This document shows positions 16,649 to 26,077 of a DNA stretch of 61,525 nucleotides, piece by piece. The stretch spans positions 51,111 through 112,635 of the forward strand of contig DIKT01000039.1 in NCBI GenBank assembly GCA_002424635.1, read 5' to 3'. The stretch is from Desulfobulbaceae bacterium UBA5611 (GTDB lineage: Bacteria; Desulfobacterota; Desulfobulbia; Desulfobulbales; Desulfocapsaceae). Each line of letters begins with the position of its first letter. Position 1 is the first letter of the stretch. The position numbers and the translations under genes were made by a program. A model generated the notes under the pieces. That model was not told where the DNA came from and searched no databases. It saw only the letters and a program-made list of their open reading frames with translations.

Positions 16649-17275
16649 TCAAAGATCAGAGAGTAGTATCGCAAAATCCCAACCCATCTCAATTGCCAGC
16701 CACTGCGGCAGCAGCATGTTGGACTGAGAGAAATGAATTCCTGAGTTTTCAATTTGCTTCCTTATTAGTTTTGTAAATGGGCTTACCGCCTCGACAACAG
16801 ACTTAAGTACTACGGGCGGATCTTCAGTGGATTCCGGATCGTTGACGGCGCAGCAGTAGCTGGGATGTGAAGAAACGTAATGGGCGCGGCACACTACCGG
16901 CCTGACCGGATAGACGCTGCATCTGTCATTGACCAGCAACGGGCAGCAATGGACATAGCCGGAGAGATCGGTCTCATCTGAAATAACAGCCGACGGTCGG
17001 CCTGGCCTGGAATTGTCCCATTCGTGCCATTGATGGGTTCGCATCTGCATCTTGACGATCTGCTCTTCTGAAAATTCCTGTCTGATATAGTGCGCCATGG
17101 CTTGAGCCTCGGCAATATTCATCACGATATGATAGCGACAGCAGTGATCACAACCCGCTTTGCAACTGGGGGTGATCCCCTCCTCATGGCTCAGCCGAGT
17201 CAGTTCGCCAGCCACCGCCGCATCCACTAATGAATAAATATCGGTGATGAAGTTATCATGCACGGCAATTTGCAT
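16649..17275 (-). CDS. YkgJ-family cysteine cluster protein
   Basis: The ATG at 17275 (AGGATC upstream) gives 208 residues; a TTG 17 codons earlier is less likely. Cysteines fall in the YkgJ/zinc- or iron-chelating pattern: CKAGCDHCC (~residues 38-46), then CCPLLVNDRCSVYPVRPVVCRAH, and a CC pair further on. The family is predicted to coordinate a metal or Fe-S centre, but its reaction is unknown. It faces the preceding phosphoribosyltransferase gene across 66 bp. Confidence 0.82.
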   Translation of the reverse strand: MQIAVHDNFITDIYSLVDAAVAGELTRLSHEEGITPSCKAGCDHCCRYHIVMNIAEAQAMAHYIRQEFSEEQIVKMQMRTHQWHEWDNSRPGRPSAVISDETDLSGYVHCCPLLVNDRCSVYPVRPVVCRAHYVSSHPSYCCAVNDPESTEDPPVVLKSVVEAVSPFTKLIRKQIENSGIHFSQSNMLLPQWLAIEMGWDFAILLSDL

Positions 17276-17429
17276 ATAAGATCCTGGGTTTATAGGGGTC
17301 GTACCGAAATTGCTCTTGTCAATCAAACGTTTCCTTCTCCTTTATCCATATTTAGAATCCACCAATCGGGAAAGGCACCATACTTCAACAAGCAGAGAGG
17401 CACCATAGTTAAAATTGTTCTTGAGGCAA

Positions 17430-17462
17430 CCAGCCCCATAATTCCTTGAGAAATGGGGCTGG
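17430..17462 (-). terminator. Hairpin downstream of the first small secreted paralogue
   Basis: A perfect 10-bp stem (CCAGCCCCAT with ATGGGGCTGG) with a 13-base loop lies 38 bp after the gene end at 17501 on the minus strand. There is no strong T-run, so it may stabilise the transcript rather than terminate it. Confidence 0.5.
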
Positions 17463-17500
17463 AAGTATACAGAGAAAAAGGCTCTGAGCGTTAACTGCTG

Positions 17501-17920
17501 CTAACGGACAATATTGCCATTCCAGGGAGGGCTTGTCTGTGGCTTTTCGCGGTGAAAGGCCACTTTGACAAGGGAACCGAGTGGTATTTTTTCTGACAAG
17601 TCGGCCGTAAAATAAACGCCGCCTTTGCGTTTTGTCCTGTACGTTAGCAAGGACGGGACATGGGAGGCAGTGGTGGCAGCGAGTAAATCGCCATTGGGAG
17701 CATAAGCGGCAATATCAATATAACCTTTCGGCAGGCCATATGGTCGTCTTGCTGTTAAGCGGCCATGGATACGAACACCTTCGTCATGTTGAGAGGCCAT
17801 TAACCGTTGGAATTGCCATGGTTGGGCGGGCTGTTTTGTTGCTGCAATCTTATATGATGGGCCGGAACAGGCGGGAACAGTAATAAGTATAGCGGCAATA
17901 ATTACGTTAATTAGTTTCAT
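17501..17920 (-). CDS. Small secreted protein, paralogue of 18378-18800
   Basis: The 139-residue product has an N-terminal signal segment with a Cys near its end (ITVPACSGP), which could be a lipobox although the Pro at -2 is unusual. The mature part shares an unmistakable pattern with the neighbouring gene: SYKIAATKQPA, FQRLMASQ, VRIHGRLTARRPY, IDIAAY..(N/D)GDLLAATT, SLLTY, KGG(V/L)YFTADL and VKVAFHRE. The alternation suggests a beta-sandwich domain. No named family was recognised. GGTGA stands before the ATG. The location next to an RND metal-efflux operon hints at an envelope role, but this is only context. Confidence 0.72.
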   Translation of the reverse strand: MKLINVIIAAILITVPACSGPSYKIAATKQPAQPWQFQRLMASQHDEGVRIHGRLTARRPYGLPKGYIDIAAYAPNGDLLAATTASHVPSLLTYRTKRKGGVYFTADLSEKIPLGSLVKVAFHREKPQTSPPWNGNIVR

Positions 17921-18289
17921 AGAATCACCTCATCATTAAGGCTAAAAAGTAAGTCGTTAAACAAAACGAGTAGGTACTTTCTATAGGGTTAACGATTTAA
18001 AGGCGAAGATCGAGGTAAGCCCGAGGTATTGATGGTAATAATAATTTTCTTTTAAATAATGTCTTCAACTAAAGAATATCATGTTTGATGAACCGTTGTC
18101 CAAAAAAGTTTATCAGGTATCCCACGACCGGGAACAGCGACCAGCACTTTCTTAACGCCATAACATATGGTTTTTACTCAATAATTTATGTTCAAATTTC
18201 CGAGGGTACTTCTAAGCGGCCAGGCCCCTCAAGATGAGGCCTGGTCGGAAGAAATTTGATATTCTGCTGTTTGCCGACTATTGGCATAT

Positions 18290-18328
18290 CCGCCAATTTA
18301 CCCTTGGAAACCAGGGGTAAATTGGCGG
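18290..18328 (-). terminator. Long hairpin downstream of the second paralogue
   Basis: An 18-bp stem (one G-T wobble) with a three-base loop, CCGCCAATTTACCCTTGG paired with CCAGGGGTAAATTGGCGG, lies 50 bp beyond the gene end at 18378. A second, smaller hairpin (CCAGGCC..GGCCTGG, 18220-18244) follows. No other feature is seen in the gap 17921-18377. Confidence 0.6.
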
Positions 18329-18377
18329 CAGAACAAAAAGGGTAAGAATCTCACAATTAGAAAACGAAAACAGATTA

Positions 18378-18800
18378 CTAACGGGCAATATTGCCGCTAT
18401 GAGAAGGGCTTAATCTGCCTGGTGATTGCTCACGGTGAAAGGCCACTTTGACGATGGAATCGGGTGGTAATTTCCCGGCCAGGTCGGCTGTAAAGTAAAG
18501 GCCGCCTTTACGTCTGGCTGTATAAGTCAGCAAGGATGGTATATAGGAGGTGGTAGTGGCGGCCAGTAAGTTACCATCGGAGGAATAAGCGGCAATATCA
18601 ATATGCCCTTTCAGGCTATATGGGCGATTGGCCGTTAACCGACCATGGATACGAACATCCTGGTCGGTTTGCGAGGCCATTAACTGTTGAAAATGCCAAC
18701 CAGAGGCGGGCTGCTTTGTCGCTTCAATGGTATAGGAAGGGCTGGCCCAAGCGGGCGCAGCAGTCAATATTCCGACCAGTAGTACGGTAAAAAGTTTCAT
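18378..18800 (-). CDS. Small secreted protein, paralogue of 17501-17920
   Basis: The ATG at 18800 gives 140 residues with a normal Sec signal peptide (ending PAWA-SPSY). An upstream in-frame extension to 18878 would bury the signal peptide and is rejected. More than half of the positions match the gene at 17501-17920, including RIHGRLTANRPYS, HIDIAAYSSDGNLLAATT and SLLTYTARRKGG. The pair is a tandem duplication. Function is unknown. Confidence 0.74.
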   Translation of the reverse strand: MKLFTVLLVGILTAAPAWASPSYTIEATKQPASGWHFQQLMASQTDQDVRIHGRLTANRPYSLKGHIDIAAYSSDGNLLAATTTSYIPSLLTYTARRKGGLYFTADLAGKLPPDSIVKVAFHREQSPGRLSPSHSGNIAR

Positions 18801-18881
18801 GGACTCATCCTCGTCATCAAGATTAATCGTCAGCCAAACGGGTGGTTTGGCTATTAGTTGCAGGCTGCTTGGCGACAACGA

Positions 18882-19226
18882 CTAAACGATGGGAGGGCGA
18901 AAATCAGGAAAGAGAAAGATGGAAGTGGCAGAGAAACGATATTCAGGCAAGGCCTGCTTGAATTGACCAACGAGCAGTTGATCCTGATGACAGGTCCGCA
19001 TAACCGCGAAGATACTGTGATTATGGCAACAAAAAATTTCGCCATGATGGTCGCAAGAGGAAGCTCCTCCCTGCTGACTGTGTTGTGAGGTGGCAACCTC
19101 ATGACATAAAGGCTGACAATGCTCAGATGCATGATGTTGGCCGCTCTGATGATAAGCCGCCGGCATAACTGCCGGAAACAGGGCAATCATCAGGGCGATA
19201 AAAAGGTAGGGCAACCATCTCAGCAT
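18882..19226 (-). CDS. Small secreted His/Cys-rich protein
   Basis: From the ATG at 19226 (an earlier ATG at 19244 is possible) the product has 114 residues: a signal peptide (MLRWLPYLFIALM...) and a mature segment rich in His and Cys (HQSGQHHASEHCQPLCHE, SSCDHHGEIFCCHNH). Such composition suits periplasmic metal binding. It lies upstream of the two small secreted paralogues on the same strand. No family assignment was possible. Confidence 0.55.
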   Translation of the reverse strand: MLRWLPYLFIALMIALFPAVMPAAYHQSGQHHASEHCQPLCHEVATSQHSQQGGASSCDHHGEIFCCHNHSIFAVMRTCHQDQLLVGQFKQALPEYRFSATSIFLFPDFRPPIV

Positions 19227-19370
19227 ATAAATTGATCCCATCAATTTATGGAGCGCGCCTCCTGGTCATAGGTCCAAGGAAGCTGTTTTATTTATTTTGC
19301 AAACTTAGCGCATTACAAGTTTGTTAGCCCAACAAGAAGAGCCGGTAACACTTAACAGAAGATATCATGG

Positions 19371-20123
19371 TTACTGGGCCGTGTCCAGATTTTGTGTGTG
19401 GCACTTACTCAAGAGGCTGAGCAACTTGTCCCGATGACTGCCCGGCCAATAGATTTGCCGGCAGTGCCGGCACTGCTGAAAAAAATTGTAATATTTTTTG
19501 GTAAGTGGTTCCAGCCGGTCACTGATCTGCTCCTTGGCAACCACCTGCAAAAGGCCATTGCAGCGCATGCATCGGCTGAATGGCTGCATCAGTTCTTTGA
19601 GCCCGAACAGATGTACAACTTCGGTCAGCTGTTTTTCCGGATAGATTTCGCGCACCAGATAACCAAAGACCAGCTCTTTGCGTTTTAAAAGACCCTTATC
19701 ACGGCTCAGTACGATACGCTGTTCCCGCCCCGCCACCTCAATTAAGGCCGGATCGGCAATATAATTCTGGTAAAAGGTGTCAAAGCCTGCCAAGCGCAGC
19801 AGGCTGGCCAGTTTGCCGACATTGACATCGACGGCAAAGGTGATGCCGGCCAGAGACTCCGGCCGCAGGAGGGTCGGAGTCAGGACATCTACCGGGGGGC
19901 AGAAAGGGTACACATCCAAGCTGTCTGCACCGGCACCGGGCCAGGAAAAAGAGATATCGCGGCCATTGCTGGTTAAACGCCCGACCTCGGTATGGGGAAT
20001 GCCGAAGGACTCGACGATATCCTTGACTGAGGCCTGGCGGCTCAGTTCATACTCAACCCTATGCAGACCTCGGAAAGGATACCGTAACAGTGCTGGCAGG
20101 TTGCCCCAAAAGTTAATGATCAT
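19371..20123 (-). CDS. Mut7-C family protein (ubiquitin-like fold plus PIN-like RNase domain)
   Basis: The 250-residue protein fits the two-part Mut7-C architecture. Residues ~1-90 form a ubiquitin/ThiS-like region (VEYELSRQASVKDIVESFGIPHTEVG). Residues ~95-240 form the Mut7-C RNase region with conserved acidic sites (FAVDVNVGKLASLLRLAGFDT, RIVLSRDKGLLKR) and a zinc ribbon (CMRCNG and CRHCRQIYWPGSH). Homologues are common in Bacteria as stand-alone proteins and are predicted RNases; the true substrate is not known. No operon partner is evident. Confidence 0.85.
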   Translation of the reverse strand: MIINFWGNLPALLRYPFRGLHRVEYELSRQASVKDIVESFGIPHTEVGRLTSNGRDISFSWPGAGADSLDVYPFCPPVDVLTPTLLRPESLAGITFAVDVNVGKLASLLRLAGFDTFYQNYIADPALIEVAGREQRIVLSRDKGLLKRKELVFGYLVREIYPEKQLTEVVHLFGLKELMQPFSRCMRCNGLLQVVAKEQISDRLEPLTKKYYNFFQQCRHCRQIYWPGSHRDKLLSLLSKCHTQNLDTAQ

Positions 20124-20201
20124 GGTGAGAGAAAGACCTCAGGAAAACCAGCAATGCTTCATTTTTTAGCGCAGTCAGGTGGAATAAGAAGTATAGACTA
20201 T

Positions 20202-21038
20202 TCACTTTCTTGAGGGCATGTCAATGATGTCTGGTTTGCGGTTGATGGCACTAGCTATAAACATCGCTATAATCAACATGATCATGAAAAAAAACATGGT
20301 ATACCCGAGCCCTTCAATTCCGATTCCTTTGAGAAAGGTACCAAATGCTACTATACCGGGAAATCCAGACACAAAACCGATAAATATGGCGGCTCTCGAC
20401 CGCATAAAAATGTCCTTAGATCTCACTTCTGCATCCGTTATTGCAATAAATATAATAAGCATGGCAACAGAACTAAGCACCGAAACGGAAAGCCACAATG
20501 CATGCCTTGCTTTACTCGTTTTCTCAATTGTGCTGTCCTCTAAGGATACATGAGAGATGCCGACAACTCTTGCTTTATAAACAAAGATCGGAGGCGCTCC
20601 AGAGGTAATTGCGGTTATTGTAATTGTATCCTTTGAATTCAGCAATGTTGGTTTTAAAGATATTAGTTGCCGTTCACTCAAGATTGTGGCTTCGATGTCT
20701 TGTGGGATTGTACCTGTGACTCGTGAGCGTACAAATGTAGTTTTCGACTCTAGGCGAATGTCGAGCGGTGATTCAAAATCAGTGGCTAAAATAGGTTTGC
20801 TACCGTCGTTTGTTACTTCAAAAACAACTAAATGTGGATTCTCTAGACGTGATCCATCAACTGATATCTCTATCTCCGGGAGGGATTCTTGTTCTTTAGG
20901 TTGGAGTGATACACGAGTAATCAGCTTGATAGATAGGGATTTTGAACTTTCTGCTTGCCATATCCAGATTGAAACGGCAATGCCTACCACGGTAATAAAG
21001 AAAGTAAGAAAATATTTCCAGTCGCTAAAGAGTTTCAT
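20202..21038 (-). CDS. Membrane protein of unknown function
   Basis: The 278-residue protein has one N-terminal transmembrane helix (~residues 9-27), an extracytoplasmic region of about 140 residues with beta-strand character (VVFEVTNDGSKPILATDFESPLD), and three C-terminal helices (~residues 180-265). No catalytic motif was recognised. The composition is more AT-rich than the flanking genes, which fits recent acquisition. The 417-bp gap beyond its start (21039-21455) contains no gene. Confidence 0.6.
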   Translation of the reverse strand: MKLFSDWKYFLTFFITVVGIAVSIWIWQAESSKSLSIKLITRVSLQPKEQESLPEIEISVDGSRLENPHLVVFEVTNDGSKPILATDFESPLDIRLESKTTFVRSRVTGTIPQDIEATILSERQLISLKPTLLNSKDTITITAITSGAPPIFVYKARVVGISHVSLEDSTIEKTSKARHALWLSVSVLSSVAMLIIFIAITDAEVRSKDIFMRSRAAIFIGFVSGFPGIVAFGTFLKGIGIEGLGYTMFFFMIMLIIAMFIASAINRKPDIIDMPSRK

Positions 21039-21405
21039 AGTGGTCCTGATAGCTAAAAATTATTTTACAGATCTGATTATCATGTCAAAAACCATGAACA
21101 GCTCCATTTCAAGTAATTAAATTTTTGCATTTCACCAAAGAGAGAAAGAACTCTGCGGCAAGTGATTGTAAGGAATCGTTAAATTATGATCTTGTTAGTC
21201 AGATGTAAGCCGTAGCACGGGAAGCATTAATGCATTGATTCCTTATAGCGTAACAAGTTGTTTTAAAATATAGTTTTTGAAAACTACATTCAGTGATCGC
21301 CCCGCTCCAGAAATGAAATTACCGTACTTAAAATATCCTCGCAATACAAAGATATAAAGAAAACAAGGAAAGGCTTTTCCTAACTTCTGGTTCTGTTGAG
21401 CATGA

Positions 21406-21439
21406 TCTGACAGGCCAGAAATCATTCTGGCCTGTCAGA
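21406..21439 (-). terminator. Perfect 15-bp hairpin after the RND operon
   Basis: TCTGACAGGCCAGAA pairs perfectly with TTCTGGCCTGTCAGA around a four-base loop, 17 bp beyond the stop of the efflux pump gene. No long T-run follows on the minus strand, but the position fits an operon end. Confidence 0.65.
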
Positions 21440-21455
21440 TGGCCAGGGCATTTAG

Positions 21456-24400
21456 TTATAGCCGTTCAGTGGCAAGAAGATGAGATACGGTCTGATTGAT
21501 GACCAGCCCTTCATTATCCATTGATTTTACGTTGTCAATATTTTCCACTATGGCCGTTACGCCGAACCTCTGTTCCAGCCAGCCGAAGAGTACCGGGATG
21601 ACGACCAGGGTCAGGATGGTGCAGGTGATCAGTCCGCCCATGACCACCACCGCCAGGGGTTTTTGAATATCGGCGCCGGAACCGGTGGCATAGAGCATGG
21701 GCAGATGACCGATGAAGCTGGTGAGTGCCGTCATCAGCAGCGGCCGGAAACGGAGCCGACACCCCTCGCGGATGGTCTCGTCGATGGTATGACCGCTGGC
21801 GCGCAGTTGCCGGAAGAAGGTGATCAGCACGACCCCGTTCTGCACAGCGATCCCCAGCAGACAGATGAAGGCTACAGCCGCCGACACCGACAGCGGCATG
21901 CCCCAGGCCCGGATGGCGAGGATGCCCCCCACGAGGGCAAAGGGCAGGTTCAGGATCACCAGCAGGGAGTCGCGTAGCGTGCCAAGGGCCATGTACAGCA
22001 GGCAGAAGATAAGGAAGAGCGCGGCCGGCACCACGATGGTGAGACGCTGCATGGCCCGTTGCTGGTTCTCGAACTGGCCGCCGTATTCAAGAAAATAACC
22101 GGCAGGCAGTTCTTGCTCGATGGCGCGCAGCTTTTCTTGGGTCTCGGCCACGAAACCGCCCAGATCCCGGCCCCGGATGTTGACCTCGGCCGCCACCCGG
22201 CGCATGCCCTTCTCCCGGCCGATCTGGGCCGGCCCTTCGACAAGGGCGATCTTCGCCACCTGGCCAAGGCGAATGGGTTCACCGGAGGCCCCGCGGATGA
22301 GCAGTTTCTCCAGGGCGTCAAGGTCTCCCCGCTCCTTCTCGACAAGCCGCACTACGGTGGCGGTGCGCAGGGGGCCTTCCACTACCCTGGTCGCCTCGCG
22401 TCCGGCCAGGGCGATTTCAATCACCTCATTGATCTCGCCTGCGTTCACGCCATAGCGGGCGAGCGCCTGGCGGTCATAGGTAATCTCGATCTGTTCCATG
22501 CCCGAGACCTGCTCTACCTTGACGTCCCGCGCCCCCTCCAGGCCACCGAGGATGGCGGCGATGCGGTCGGCGTAGCCCTTCAGTTTCTCCAGATCTTCAC
22601 CATAAACCTTGACCGCCAGGTCGCTCTTAACGCCTGAAATCAGTTCATTAACCCGCAAGGCGATGGGTTGGGAGAAGGAGAGGCGGATACCGGGAATGGT
22701 GGAGATCTCCCTATTCATGGCCTCGATCAGCTCCGCCTTGGTACGGCCGGGAGTCCAGTCTTTTTTGGGCTTCAGCATGATAAAGAAATCGGTCTGTTCC
22801 GGTCCCATGGGGTCTTCCGAGATTTCGGCCCGGCCCGTTTTACTGACCACGGTCAGAACCTCGGGGAAGGAGGCCAGCAGCCGTTTCTCGATAAAGCTGC
22901 TCACCGCAACCGCACCCTCCAGCGAGGCGTTGGGCAGGCGCACGGCATTGACGGCAATGGCCCCTTCATCAAGGTGGGGCATGAACTCGGTGCCGATACC
23001 GGTGGCGGCCCAGCCGGCAGCGGCCAGGGCCATGACGGCAAGAACCATGGTCACAGCCCCGTGCCGCCGGGTACGGGCAAGAAGCGCCAGATAGCCCCGG
23101 TTGAGGGAGCGCACGAACCAGAATTCCTTCTCCGGCTTCTGACTCAGGACCAGGGCGGAGAGGACCGGCACCGCCGTCAGTGCCACCACCAGCGAGACGA
23201 GGATGGCGATGATCATCGTAGCGGCCAGCGGCACGAACATCTTGCCCTCAATACCCTGAAGAGAAAAGAGCGGCACCAGGACGATGGCAATGATCATCAC
23301 GGAGAAGGCCACCGGCCTTGCCACCTCGGCCACGGCCAGGGCGGCTACCCGGCTTTTCATAGACTTATCGGGATTCTCCGCCAAGTGGCGGCGCATGTTC
23401 TCGACAATGACGATGGCCGCGTCCACCACCATGCCCACCGAGAAGGCCAGACCGCCCAGGCTCATCAGGTTTGAGCTGATGCCGACCTGTCCCATGATCA
23501 GAAAGGTGATCAGGAAGGTGAGCGGCAGAGACAGCACCACAATCAAGGCAGTCCGCAGCTCGGCCAGGAAGAGGAAGAGCACCAGGATGACAAAGAAACC
23601 GCCCTCGGTGAGGGCATCGACCACCGTCTTGATGCAGGCCTCGATCAGTTCGGTGCGGTCATAGAAGACATTCAGGCGGGCACCTTCCGGCAGACTTTCC
23701 TGGATGCGGGGGATGGCGTTTTTGACCCTGGTGACCACGTCCTTGGCATTTTCGCCCCGCAACATGATGACCATGCCGGCTACCGCCTCGCCTTTGCCGT
23801 CGCGGGTGACAGCGCCCTGTCTGGGCTGGGGGCCGATGGTGACTTCCGCCACGTCATGGACATGTACCGGGGTGCCGTCGTGGGATTTCAGTACCACCTC
23901 ACCTATCTCCTCAGTGCTGGTGAGCTGCCCCAGGCCCCGGATATAAGTCTGTTCCCAGCCCTGGACGATGAAGCCGCCGGCGGCATTGGCATTGTTCTTT
24001 TCCAGTGCCTCCACGACCTCCCGCAGACTGATCCCATATTTGAGCAACGACTCCTGGTTGACCAGGACCTGGTACTGGCGGACAAAGCCGCCGAAGCTGT
24101 TCACTTCATTGACGCCGGCGATTGGCCGGAGCTGGGGGGAGACAATGGCGTCCTGGAGACGGCGGAGCTCCATGGCGTCCATGCCGTCACCTTCCAGGGT
24201 GTACTGGAAGATCTCGCCCAAGCCCGTGCTGATGGGACCAAGCTCCGGTTCAGCAAAGGCGGGCAGGTTGTCGCGGGCGTTGGCCAGCCGCTCAAAGATC
24301 TGCTGTCTGGCAAAGTAGATGTCGGTATTGTCTGCAAAAACGACGATGACCTGCGACAGTCCGGCCTTGGACAGGGAGCGCACCTGGGTGACCTTGGGCA

Positions 24401-24623
24401 CCCCGCCCATCTGTTGTTCGATGGGATAGGTGATCTGCTGCTCGACGTCCACGGAGGAAAGTCCGGGCGCCTCGGTCAGGATCATGACCTGGACATTGGT
24501 GACGTCCGGGAAGGCATCGATGGGCAGCCGGTTCCAGGCCACCCAGCCGGCAACGGCCAGCAGCGCCGTCAGGGTGAGCACCACCCAGCGGCGGGCCAGA
24601 AGAATATTAGTAAATCGTTCCAT
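21456..24623 (-). CDS. czcA: Heavy-metal RND efflux pump, inner-membrane subunit (CzcA/CnrA-like)
   Basis: The ATG at 24623 (GGGAGAAC upstream) gives 1055 residues, the usual HME-RND size. Landmarks include the N-terminal RRWVVLTLTALLAV, the transmembrane segment FSVGMVVDAAIVIVEN with the proton-relay Asp, and the C-terminal GIAVQNGVVLITFFRQ. The porter region has GRAEISEDPMGPEQTDFF and FSQPIALRVNELISGVKSDL, the form seen in Zn/Co/Ni pumps (CzcA, CnrA). The Met residues used by CusA for Cu/Ag are not apparent, so a divalent metal is the better guess. It is driven by the proton gradient and works with the adaptor and outer-membrane proteins encoded just upstream. Confidence 0.9.
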   Translation of the reverse strand: MERFTNILLARRWVVLTLTALLAVAGWVAWNRLPIDAFPDVTNVQVMILTEAPGLSSVDVEQQITYPIEQQMGGVPKVTQVRSLSKAGLSQVIVVFADNTDIYFARQQIFERLANARDNLPAFAEPELGPISTGLGEIFQYTLEGDGMDAMELRRLQDAIVSPQLRPIAGVNEVNSFGGFVRQYQVLVNQESLLKYGISLREVVEALEKNNANAAGGFIVQGWEQTYIRGLGQLTSTEEIGEVVLKSHDGTPVHVHDVAEVTIGPQPRQGAVTRDGKGEAVAGMVIMLRGENAKDVVTRVKNAIPRIQESLPEGARLNVFYDRTELIEACIKTVVDALTEGGFFVILVLFLFLAELRTALIVVLSLPLTFLITFLIMGQVGISSNLMSLGGLAFSVGMVVDAAIVIVENMRRHLAENPDKSMKSRVAALAVAEVARPVAFSVMIIAIVLVPLFSLQGIEGKMFVPLAATMIIAILVSLVVALTAVPVLSALVLSQKPEKEFWFVRSLNRGYLALLARTRRHGAVTMVLAVMALAAAGWAATGIGTEFMPHLDEGAIAVNAVRLPNASLEGAVAVSSFIEKRLLASFPEVLTVVSKTGRAEISEDPMGPEQTDFFIMLKPKKDWTPGRTKAELIEAMNREISTIPGIRLSFSQPIALRVNELISGVKSDLAVKVYGEDLEKLKGYADRIAAILGGLEGARDVKVEQVSGMEQIEITYDRQALARYGVNAGEINEVIEIALAGREATRVVEGPLRTATVVRLVEKERGDLDALEKLLIRGASGEPIRLGQVAKIALVEGPAQIGREKGMRRVAAEVNIRGRDLGGFVAETQEKLRAIEQELPAGYFLEYGGQFENQQRAMQRLTIVVPAALFLIFCLLYMALGTLRDSLLVILNLPFALVGGILAIRAWGMPLSVSAAVAFICLLGIAVQNGVVLITFFRQLRASGHTIDETIREGCRLRFRPLLMTALTSFIGHLPMLYATGSGADIQKPLAVVVMGGLITCTILTLVVIPVLFGWLEQRFGVTAIVENIDNVKSMDNEGLVINQTVSHLLATERL

Positions 24624-24637
24624 AGTGGTGTTCTCCC

Positions 24638-26077
24638 TCAATCCGCACAACCGGCGCCCATCTTGCCGCGCAGCACGTCGCTTTTTAATAGAAAGGAGCC
24701 GTCAGTGATGATCCGCTGCTCAGCTGTGATGCCGGAGGTGATTTCCACCAGGCCATCGAAACGCGCCCCGAGGGTCACGGGACGCCGCACCCAGTAGTCT
24801 CCCTCCTTGTGCGTGAAGACAAAGGTCCGGCCCTCATCGGCCAGTACTGCCACCTTAGGCACCACGAGGCTCTCGCCGGCGGCAGGCAGCAGCAGACGTA
24901 CCGAGACGAACATGCCGGGCTTGAGCAGACCATCGGCATTATCCACGCTGAAACGGGCTCTGGCGGTACGGGTTTTTTCGCTCATCCGGCCGGCGATCGT
25001 GTCCAGTCGGCCGCTGAAGCTGCGGCCCAAAGCATCGATTGTGGCCGCCGCACCGGTAGCGCCGGCGACGGTGGCAAGATCGGCATCCTTCAAGTCAGCC
25101 ATGACCCACACCGAGTCCAGGCTGGCAATGGTGAGCAGTTCTTTACCGGTTTCAGCGTGCTCACCTGGTGCGGCGTGGCCCTCAATGACGGTTCCTGCCC
25201 TGGAAGCGCGGACCACCACGAGTCCGCTTAAGGCGGCAGCCCCATTTTTGGTCGACATGTCTTTGATTTCTGTGTTGGTGAGCCCCAGGCGCAGAAGGCG
25301 GCCACGGGCGGCGGCGACATCGGTTTCGGCCTGGGTCCGTTTGGCCTCAGCCTCCTGGACCTCGACCTCGGCCGCAACCTTTCGCGAAAAGAGCAGCGTC
25401 TCACGTTCAGCAGCCTTGATCGCAAGGTTAAGTCCGGCCACGGCCTTGAGGTAGCTGCCTTTGGCTTCCGCCACTTCGGGGCTGTCGACTTCAAAGAGCG
25501 GCGCCCCGGCCTCTACTTGGTCCCCCGTTGTCGTGAACCCCTGGGTGATCAGGCCGGTCAAGGGGCTGGCCACATGCACAGTGCGAGTCTCGTCAAGTTG
25601 CACCTCACCGGGCAGGTTTCGTTCCTCGTGGCGTCCTTGCCGTTTTTCGGGAAAGCCGGTATGCAGGAGGCCATCGTCACCCATCAGTGTTGCATCGATC
25701 TTGACCATGCCGATCTCATAGCGGCATTCGTCGCACTGGTATTGCGGAATGTCGTGTTCGCAGCTGGCGGCCCACATCTCATCCACTGGTCGATCCAGAT
25801 CGGACAACTCACCCCCGTGCTCATGGCTGTCGGCCTGATCGCCGCCCTCGCCTCCCTCTTGCTGCTTTTCATGATGCCCCGATTCTTCATGCTGGGCCTC
25901 AGGCTGGCCGGCTGTTGCAAGATGGTCAGCGTCACTGTCAACTGTCGTTGGCTGAGTAGTTGGCGCAGGTATTGGGGCCTGGTGCAGGCGGCTGGCAACG
26001 AGGAAACCGCCTGCGCCGGCCAGGGCGACAAGCACTACTGTGATAATGATATGGTAAATCGATCTTTTATGGCTCAT
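24638..26077 (-). CDS. czcB: RND efflux periplasmic adaptor with His-rich, metal-binding N-terminus
   Basis: The 479-residue adaptor has an N-terminal membrane anchor (residues ~9-29) and an acidic/His-rich linker (HEESGHHEKQQEGGEGG, DSHEHGGE). A cysteine site follows (CEHDIPQYQCDECRYEIGM), typical of metal-binding adaptors of HME-RND pumps. The hairpin and lipoyl halves (VHVASPLTGLITQ and VRASRAGTVIEGHAAPGE) flank a coiled coil rich in Ala, Glu and Arg. It bridges the pump to the outer-membrane channel and may deliver metal. Its ATG overlaps the stop of the channel gene (ATGA), and the pump gene starts 14 bp after its end. Confidence 0.88.
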   Translation of the reverse strand: MSHKRSIYHIIITVVLVALAGAGGFLVASRLHQAPIPAPTTQPTTVDSDADHLATAGQPEAQHEESGHHEKQQEGGEGGDQADSHEHGGELSDLDRPVDEMWAASCEHDIPQYQCDECRYEIGMVKIDATLMGDDGLLHTGFPEKRQGRHEERNLPGEVQLDETRTVHVASPLTGLITQGFTTTGDQVEAGAPLFEVDSPEVAEAKGSYLKAVAGLNLAIKAAERETLLFSRKVAAEVEVQEAEAKRTQAETDVAAARGRLLRLGLTNTEIKDMSTKNGAAALSGLVVVRASRAGTVIEGHAAPGEHAETGKELLTIASLDSVWVMADLKDADLATVAGATGAAATIDALGRSFSGRLDTIAGRMSEKTRTARARFSVDNADGLLKPGMFVSVRLLLPAAGESLVVPKVAVLADEGRTFVFTHKEGDYWVRRPVTLGARFDGLVEITSGITAEQRIITDGSFLLKSDVLRGKMGAGCAD

